In this document: positions 59,501 through 64,000 of the stretch, one piece after another
Layout: the number at the start of each line of letters is the position of its first letter
How positions within the stretch are numbered: position 1 is the stretch's first letter
NCBI RefSeq assembly: GCF_014650115.1
Contig: NZ_BMUI01000005.1
Location: 372,001 to 436,000 of the forward strand
Length of the DNA stretch: 64,000 nt
Direction: 5' to 3'
Source of the DNA: Streptomyces olivaceoviridis
Lineage (GTDB): Bacteria > Actinomycetota > Actinomycetes > Streptomycetales > Streptomycetaceae
Made by a program: the position numbers and the translations under genes
The notes under the pieces: model-generated
Databases searched by the model: none
Seen by the model: the letters and a program-made list of their open reading frames with translations, nothing else
Told to the model about the DNA's origin: nothing

Positions 59501-61015
59501 ATGGTTGAACGGTATGTGATGTCCGTCGATCAGGGCACCAACTCGACCCGCTGCATCCTGTTCGACCACCGTGGGCGGCTGGTCTCGGTCGCGCAGAAGG
59601 AGCACCAGCAGCACTTCCCGAAACCCGGATGGGTCGAGCACGACGCCGTCGAGATCTGGCAGAACCTGCGGCGGGTGGTGCCCGAGGCCCTGTCGGACGC
59701 CGGGGTGGACCAGGGCCAGATCGCGGCGATCGGCCTGGCCAACCAGCGGGAGACGACGGTGCTCTGGGACCGGCGCACCGGCGCCCCGCTCGGCCGGGCA
59801 CTGGTCTGGCAGGACACCCGCACGGCGCCGCTCGTCGACGCCCTCTCGCAAGACCCCGGGGAGGCGTTCTTCCTCGACCGGTGCGGCCTGCCGCCGTCGA
59901 CCTACTTCTCCGCGCTGCGCATCCGGTGGCTGTTCGACCACGTCAAGGGGGTCGAACAGCGCGCCCGGGACGGCGAGGTGCTGTTCGGCACGATGGAGAG
60001 CTGGCTGATCTGGAACCTCACCGGCGGAACCGACGGCGGTCTGCACATCACCGACGTCACCAACGCCAGCCGCACGATGCTGATGAACATCCGCGAACTC
60101 GTCTGGGACGACGAGCTGCTGGACTTCTTCCGGGTGCCCCGCTCGATGCTGCCCGAGATCAGGTCGTCCGCCGAGCCGTACGGCGAGGCCCGCTCGCTGC
60201 TGCCGGGCGTCTCCATCACGGCCGCGCTCGGCGACCAGCAGGCCGCCCTGTTCGGCCAGACCTGCTTCTCCCCGGGCGATGCCAAGTGCACCTACGGAAC
60301 GGGCAGTTTCCTGCTGCTCAACACCGGGGCCGACCTGGTGCGGTCCCGGCACGGGCTCCTCACGACGGTCGCCTACAAGATCGGGGACCAGCAGCCGGCC
60401 TACGCCCTGGAAGGGTCGATCGCCGTCACCGGCGCGCTCGTCCAGTGGTTCCGTGACCGTCTGGGGCTGATCAGCAGCGCGCCGGAGATCGAGACCCTCG
60501 CCCGGACGGTCGAGGACAACGGCGGCTGCTACATCGTCCCGGCCTTCTCGGGCCTGTTCGCGCCGCGCTGGCGCAGCGACGCGCGCGGGGTCATCGTCGG
60601 GCTCACCTCGTACATCACCAAGGGACACCTGGCACGGGCCGTCCTGGAGGCCACCGGGTGGCAGACCCGGGAGGTCGTCGACGCCATGAACGCCGACTCC
60701 TCGGTCGCCCTCCAGCAGCTCAAGGTGGACGGGGGCATGACCGCGGACAACCTGCTCATGCAGTTCGTGGCCGACGTGCTCGACGTGCCGGTGGTACGGC
60801 CGATGGTCGCCGAGACGGTCTCGCTGGGCGCCGCCTACGCGGCCGGGCTCGCCGCCGGCTACTGGCCCGACCTGGAGGTGCTGCGCCGCAACTGGCACAA
60901 GGCCGGCCAGTGGCTGCCCGCCATGGACCCGGAGCGGCGGGAGGCGGAGTACGACAACTGGCGGCGGGCCGTCGAACGCTCCCTGGGCTGGGTCCGGCCG
61001 GCACGGTCCTCCTGA
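59501..61015 (+). CDS. glpK: Glycerol kinase
   Basis: The 504-aa enzyme is full-length for the FGGY family. It begins [21 protein letters not shown], and has [47 protein letters not shown] and [25 protein letters not shown]. It phosphorylates glycerol to glycerol 3-phosphate in the cytoplasm. GGAAGGA precedes the ATG. It follows the GylR-like gene; glpF and glpD, partners in other Streptomyces gyl operons, are absent. A short terminator follows. Confidence 0.97.
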   Translation: MVERYVMSVDQGTNSTRCILFDHRGRLVSVAQKEHQQHFPKPGWVEHDAVEIWQNLRRVVPEALSDAGVDQGQIAAIGLANQRETTVLWDRRTGAPLGRALVWQDTRTAPLVDALSQDPGEAFFLDRCGLPPSTYFSALRIRWLFDHVKGVEQRARDGEVLFGTMESWLIWNLTGGTDGGLHITDVTNASRTMLMNIRELVWDDELLDFFRVPRSMLPEIRSSAEPYGEARSLLPGVSITAALGDQQAALFGQTCFSPGDAKCTYGTGSFLLLNTGADLVRSRHGLLTTVAYKIGDQQPAYALEGSIAVTGALVQWFRDRLGLISSAPEIETLARTVEDNGGCYIVPAFSGLFAPRWRSDARGVIVGLTSYITKGHLARAVLEATGWQTREVVDAMNADSSVALQQLKVDGGMTADNLLMQFVADVLDVPVVRPMVAETVSLGAAYAAGLAAGYWPDLEVLRRNWHKAGQWLPAMDPERREAEYDNWRRAVERSLGWVRPARSS

Positions 61016-61019
61016 CGCG

Positions 61020-61044
61020 GGGCGGCGGCCCCGGCCCGCCGCCC
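61020..61044. terminator. Terminator after glpK
   Basis: GGGCGGCGG pairs with CCGCCGCCC across a 7-nt loop, between the converging glpK and TetR genes. Confidence 0.55.
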
Positions 61045-61048
61045 GGGT

Positions 61049-61714
61049 TCAGCGGCTCGCGGTCCGGCGGGCGGTGCCCACGGGGGCCAGCCACAGGCCC
61101 ACGATCGCGTCCGCGAGGCCCGTGGCCACCTCGTCCCAGGTGGCGCGCGGGGTCGGGGTGCCCTCCGCCAGGGCCCGCTCCCGCTCGGCGCAGGTGTGCA
61201 GGATCAACAGCCGGACCATCTGGCCGCGCTCGGCGCGCACCTCGGGCGGCAACTCCCCGAGGGTGCGGTTCAGGCCCTCGACCGCCTCGCGCAGCGCCGG
61301 TGAGGCCAAGGACTCCTCGACCATGATCTCGTGCAGGGCCGGGTCGGTCATGACCTGGGCACAGAACCGGGCGTACCAGGTGGGGCTGCCGAGGCTCGCC
61401 AGGTGCTCGGTCACCGGCCGGACCAGGCAGTAGACCCAGTCGCGTACGTCCGTGGAGTCACCGGCCGCCGCCAGGGCCCGCTCCCGCAGCGTCTCGATGT
61501 GCTCGGCGTGCCGCCGGGCGACCGCGCGGACCAGGTCGGCCTTGGTGCCGAAGTGGTAGCCGACCGCGGCGTTGTTGCCCTGTCCCGCGGCCTCGCTGAC
61601 CTGGCGGTTGGAGACGGCGTACACGCCGTGCTCGGCGAACAGCCGTTCCGCCGCGGTCAGGATCGCCTCCCGGGTCGCGCTCACCTGCTCGGCCCGCGCC
61701 GTCCTGCGCGCCAT
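61049..61714 (-). CDS. TetR-family regulator of the adjacent efflux gene
   Basis: The 221-aa protein has a TetR HTH (ILTAAERLFAEHGVYAVSNRQVSEAAGQGNNAAVGYHFGTKADL) and a helical ligand domain (HIETLRERALAAAGDS, YARFCAQVMTDPALHEIMV). ATG 61714 is chosen; GTG codons just upstream are possible. It is divergent from the DHA2 transporter gene, and a perfect 20-bp palindrome lies between them (61877-61896), so it is the probable repressor of the pump. Confidence 0.92.
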   Translation of the reverse strand: MARRTARAEQVSATREAILTAAERLFAEHGVYAVSNRQVSEAAGQGNNAAVGYHFGTKADLVRAVARRHAEHIETLRERALAAAGDSTDVRDWVYCLVRPVTEHLASLGSPTWYARFCAQVMTDPALHEIMVEESLASPALREAVEGLNRTLGELPPEVRAERGQMVRLLILHTCAERERALAEGTPTPRATWDEVATGLADAIVGLWLAPVGTARRTASR

Positions 61715-61876
61715 GCTCACCACCGCTCCGGGACTGCGCACCGCCCTGGGCCGGCCCGTCCCGCGCTCCGTCCCAGGTCCTCGACCGGGGCGGCGAGGTC
61801 CAGCGAGGGCAGCCTACGGGCCCGCCCGCACCGGCGGGGACGGGCCCCCGCGTGCCGCCGCTCCATGCCGCTACAG

Positions 61877-61896
61877 TAAGTCAAGCAGTTGACTTA
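61877..61896. promoter_or_regulatory. Perfect TetR operator candidate
   Basis: TAAGTCAA, GCAG, TTGACTTA: perfect 8-bp arms in an AT-rich patch between the divergent TetR and efflux genes. It includes TTGACT, usable as the -35 of the efflux gene. Confidence 0.7.
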
Positions 61897-61938
61897 AACG
61901 AAGTGTCGGTCACTCGTCCGGTCCTTCGGCTCGCCCTC

Positions 61939-61992
61939 GTTCCCTGCCCCGCTGTTCCTTGTTCCCTGTTCGTTCCCTGTTCCCTGTTCCCT
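61939..61992 (+). repeat. GTTCCCT heptamer repeats in the leader of the efflux gene
   Basis: Three perfect tandem copies of GTTCCCT (61972-61992), with further copies at 61961, 61954 (one change) and 61939. The array touches the ribosome site GGAAGG (61993-61998) of the transporter gene. Confidence 0.85.
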
Positions 61993-62005
61993 GGAAGGTC
62001 CTCCT

Positions 62006-63481
62006 ATGTCCGACGCCCCCGCCCGGCCCGCCGAGGCCGGCCGTTCCGCTCCGGCACGGCCGGGTGCCGTGGTCGCGGTGCTGGCCCTGGCCGGTATCAC
62101 CGTGTCGCTGATGCAGACCCTGGTGATCCCGATCGTCCCGGAGCTGCCCGGCTATCTGCACGCCTCGGCGTCCGACGCCGCCTGGGCGGTCACGGCCACG
62201 CTGCTGGCCGCCGCCGTCGCCACCCCGGTGGCCGGCCGGCTCGGCGACATGTTCGGCAAGCGGCGCCTGCTGATGGTCAGCCTCGTGCTGCTGGTGGCCG
62301 GCTCGGTGGTGTGCGCGCTCAGCGACACGCTCGTCCCGATGATCGTCGGCCGTGCGCTCCAGGGGCTCGCCGCCGCCGTGGTCCCGCTGGGCATCAGCAT
62401 CATGCGCGACGAGCTGCCGCCGGAGAAGCTGGCCGGTTCGACCGCCCTGATGAGCGCCTCGCTGGGCGTCGGCGGCGCGCTCGGGCTGCCCTCGGCGGCC
62501 TTCATCGCCGACCACTTCGACTGGCACGTACTGTTCTGGACCTCCGCGAGCCTCGGCGTCGTCGCGTTCGTGTGCGTGCTGGGCCTGGTACCGGAGTCGA
62601 GCGTGCGTACGGGTGGGCGCTTCGACGTGGCCGGCGCGCTGGGCATGGCCGTCGGCCTGGTCTCCCTGCTCCTGGCCATTTCCAAGGGCGCCGACTGGGG
62701 CTGGGGCAGCGGCACCACGCTGGGCCTGTTCGCCCTCGCCGTCGTCGTCCTGCTGGGCTGGGGCCTCTTCGAGCTGTGCACCGCGCAGCCGCTGGTCGAC
62801 CTGCGCACCACCGTCCGCCGCCAGGTGCTGTTCACCAACCTGGCCTCCATCGCGTTCGGCTTCTCGATGTTCGCGATGTCCCTGGTCCTGCCACAGCTCC
62901 TCCAGCTGCCGACCCAGACCGGCTACGGCCTCGGCAGGTCCATGCTCACCGTCGGTCTGGTGATGGCGCCGCAGGGCCTGGTGATGATGGCCATGGCCCC
63001 GGTCTCCGCCGTGATCACCAAATCCCGGGGGCCGAAGATCACGCTCATGATCGGAGCGGTCATCGTCGCCGCCGGGTACGCGCTCAGCATCGTGCTGATG
63101 AGCGAGGTCTGGCACCTGGTCCTGGTCTCCTGCGTCATCGGCGCGGGTGTCGGCTTCGCCTACGGCGCCATGCCCGCGCTGATCATGGGCGCGGTCCCGG
63201 CGTCGGAGACGGCCGCCGCGAACAGCCTCAACACGCTGATGCGGTCCATCGGAACGTCGGTGGCCAGCGCGGTCGCGGGCGTGATCCTGGCCCAGCTGAC
63301 GATCAGCCTCGGCGGCCACGCGCTGCCGTCCGAGAACGGCTTCAAGGCGGTCATGGCACTCGGCGCGGGCGCGGCGGCCCTCGCCTTCGTCCTCGCCTCC
63401 TTCCTCCCCCGCCACCACCCCGACACCCCGGCCCCGACCCCGACCCCGACCCCGGAACCGACGACCGAACGGGTCGCCTGA
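62006..63481 (+). CDS. MFS drug efflux transporter, DHA2 (EmrB/QacA) family
   Basis: The 491-aa protein has 14 predicted helices. DHA2 features: VLALAGITVSLMQTLVIPIVPELP, VAGRLGDMFGKRRLLMVSL (motif A), GRALQGLAAAVVPLGISIMRDELP and LGVGGALGLPSAAFIADHFDWHVLFW. The C-terminus is a Pro-Thr-Pro tail. It exports an unknown toxic compound. Its leader is unusual, with heptamer repeats abutting the ribosome site. It is divergent from a TetR gene with a perfect operator between. Confidence 0.93.
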   Translation: MSDAPARPAEAGRSAPARPGAVVAVLALAGITVSLMQTLVIPIVPELPGYLHASASDAAWAVTATLLAAAVATPVAGRLGDMFGKRRLLMVSLVLLVAGSVVCALSDTLVPMIVGRALQGLAAAVVPLGISIMRDELPPEKLAGSTALMSASLGVGGALGLPSAAFIADHFDWHVLFWTSASLGVVAFVCVLGLVPESSVRTGGRFDVAGALGMAVGLVSLLLAISKGADWGWGSGTTLGLFALAVVVLLGWGLFELCTAQPLVDLRTTVRRQVLFTNLASIAFGFSMFAMSLVLPQLLQLPTQTGYGLGRSMLTVGLVMAPQGLVMMAMAPVSAVITKSRGPKITLMIGAVIVAAGYALSIVLMSEVWHLVLVSCVIGAGVGFAYGAMPALIMGAVPASETAAANSLNTLMRSIGTSVASAVAGVILAQLTISLGGHALPSENGFKAVMALGAGAAALAFVLASFLPRHHPDTPAPTPTPTPEPTTERVA

Positions 63482-63790
63482 GCGGAACTCTGCCGGCCGA
63501 GCGGAGCGGCCGAGGGGCCCCTGCCGCCGGAACGGGTCGCCTGGGCAGCACTCGGCCGGCCGGGCGGGGCGAATGGCGGATCTGCCGCCGGAACGGAGCG
63601 GCGAAGCGGCCTCTCCCGCCGGAACGGGTCGCCTGAGCAAACTCCGCCGGCCGGGCGGGGAGACCGAGCAGGCCCCGTCTCCCCGCCCGGCAATCCCGGC
63701 ACCGACGACCGAACCGCTCGCTGATCACGACTGCGTCAGCTGAGCGGGGCGAGCGAGCGGGCCGCGCCACCGGAACGGGTCAGCTGAGGG
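63467..63790. repeat. Imperfect repeats seeded from the end of the efflux gene
   Basis: The last coding bases, GAACGGGTCGCCTG (63467-63480), recur at 63530 and 63622, and partly at 63591 and 63773, each followed by a variant of GCCGGCCGGGCGGGG. Spacing of the first copies is about 60 bp. This looks like successive duplications of the gene's 3' end. Confidence 0.65.
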
Positions 63791-64000
63791 GGACTCGTGG
63801 GCCGCCCGGCTGCCCCCGTCCGGGGCGGCCCTCGGCGGTCCCTCCCGCCGCACCGGGCCGGTCCGGTGCCGTGACCACCCGCCCAGGCGACACCGGGCCC
63901 GTTCACGCGGGCCCGGTACGGCGCACCGGCTCGTCCCGGCCGCGACTCCCCCGCCGCGCCGCCCCGGCGCCCGCCCACAGTCCGTCCCCACCGGCACGCC
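63482..64000. other. Gene-free stretch to the window end
   Basis: These 519 nt hold the imperfect repeats above and then extremely GC-rich DNA with several inverted repeats. Open frames here have Arg/Pro/Gly-biased composition and no ribosome site. I see no gene. Confidence 0.4.

Noticed and set aside
1..64000. tRNA, rRNA, insertion sequences, integrase and attachment sites
   Set aside because: I looked for cloverleaf-like segments, transposase or integrase motifs and flanking direct repeats and found none I could support by eye.

Overview
This window has the marks of a Streptomyces chromosome. It is about 73% GC with strong third-position GC, so long false open frames lie antisense to nearly every gene. 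It carries Tat and Sec exoenzymes, several SpoIIE-type phosphatases with STAS and HATPase partners, a class F sortase, an ATP-grasp RiPP pair, a CUT1 sugar transporter without its own ATPase, and many leaderless promoters (TAnnnT followed 5-7 nt later by the start codon). No tRNA, rRNA, CRISPR array or intact insertion sequence was seen. I recognise about 62 genes and two decayed ones. The lack of ribosomal or other core operons, the secreted hydrolases and the scattered regulators suggest an accessory or arm-like region; that is inference.

Layout, left part. 1-5.1 kb: signalling genes (truncated MASE1 protein, SpoIIE phosphatase, STAS protein lacking its phospho-serine), small conserved proteins, an alpha/beta hydrolase, and a 0.6 kb stretch rich in palindromes. 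5.1-8 kb: PIG-V-like membrane glycosyltransferase and a long-form GAPDH. 8-13.2 kb: secreted M9 collagenase with a LysR gene, then a TetR-SGNH hydrolase pair with a strong operator. 13.2-16.9 kb: class F sortase with a collagen-like (Gly-X-Y) surface protein, a secreted Vgb-like propeller and an SCO6745-like protein. 17.2-22.6 kb: fructosamine-kinase-like protein, a graspetide precursor and its ATP-grasp maturase, an oxidoreductase, a GNAT enzyme and a membrane SpoIIE phosphatase. 22.6-31.3 kb: aminotransferase-Lrp operon, secreted serine hydrolase, MarR-controlled DHA2 efflux pump, YciO/YrdC protein and dienelactone hydrolase.

Layout, right part. 31.4-35.1 kb: secreted GH64 glucanase, with an almost CebR-like operator, convergent with a secreted M4 protease. 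35.4-40.3 kb: DUF574 methyltransferase, DUF1905 protein, metallophosphoesterase, LLM flavin enzyme and TauD-like dioxygenase. 40.3-47.7 kb: a fructan-use locus, with secreted GH32, divergent binding protein, two permeases, intracellular GH32 and a LacI regulator. 47.8-54.1 kb: two aldo/keto reductases around an XRE/MmyB regulator, a frameshifted LigD-type phosphoesterase, a secreted cupin and a PAS-GAF-SpoIIE-HATPase signalling protein. 54.1-58.5 kb: DoxX-peroxiredoxin operon, remains of a sugar ABC ATPase and a cupin, a divergent LysR/EamA pair and an RsbW-like kinase. 58.7-64 kb: GylR-like regulator with glycerol kinase, then a TetR/DHA2 pair with a perfect operator, and a repeat-rich tail.

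How the parts work together. The best-supported units are: (i) the graspetide pair tgmA-tgmB; (ii) the fructan locus, where a shared operator half-site recurs at both divergent promoters; (iii) the surface protein and sortase; (iv) two repressor/efflux pairs with visible palindromic operators. The phosphatases, STAS protein and kinase domains fit Streptomyces partner-switching control of sigma factors, but their partners cannot be named from sequence.
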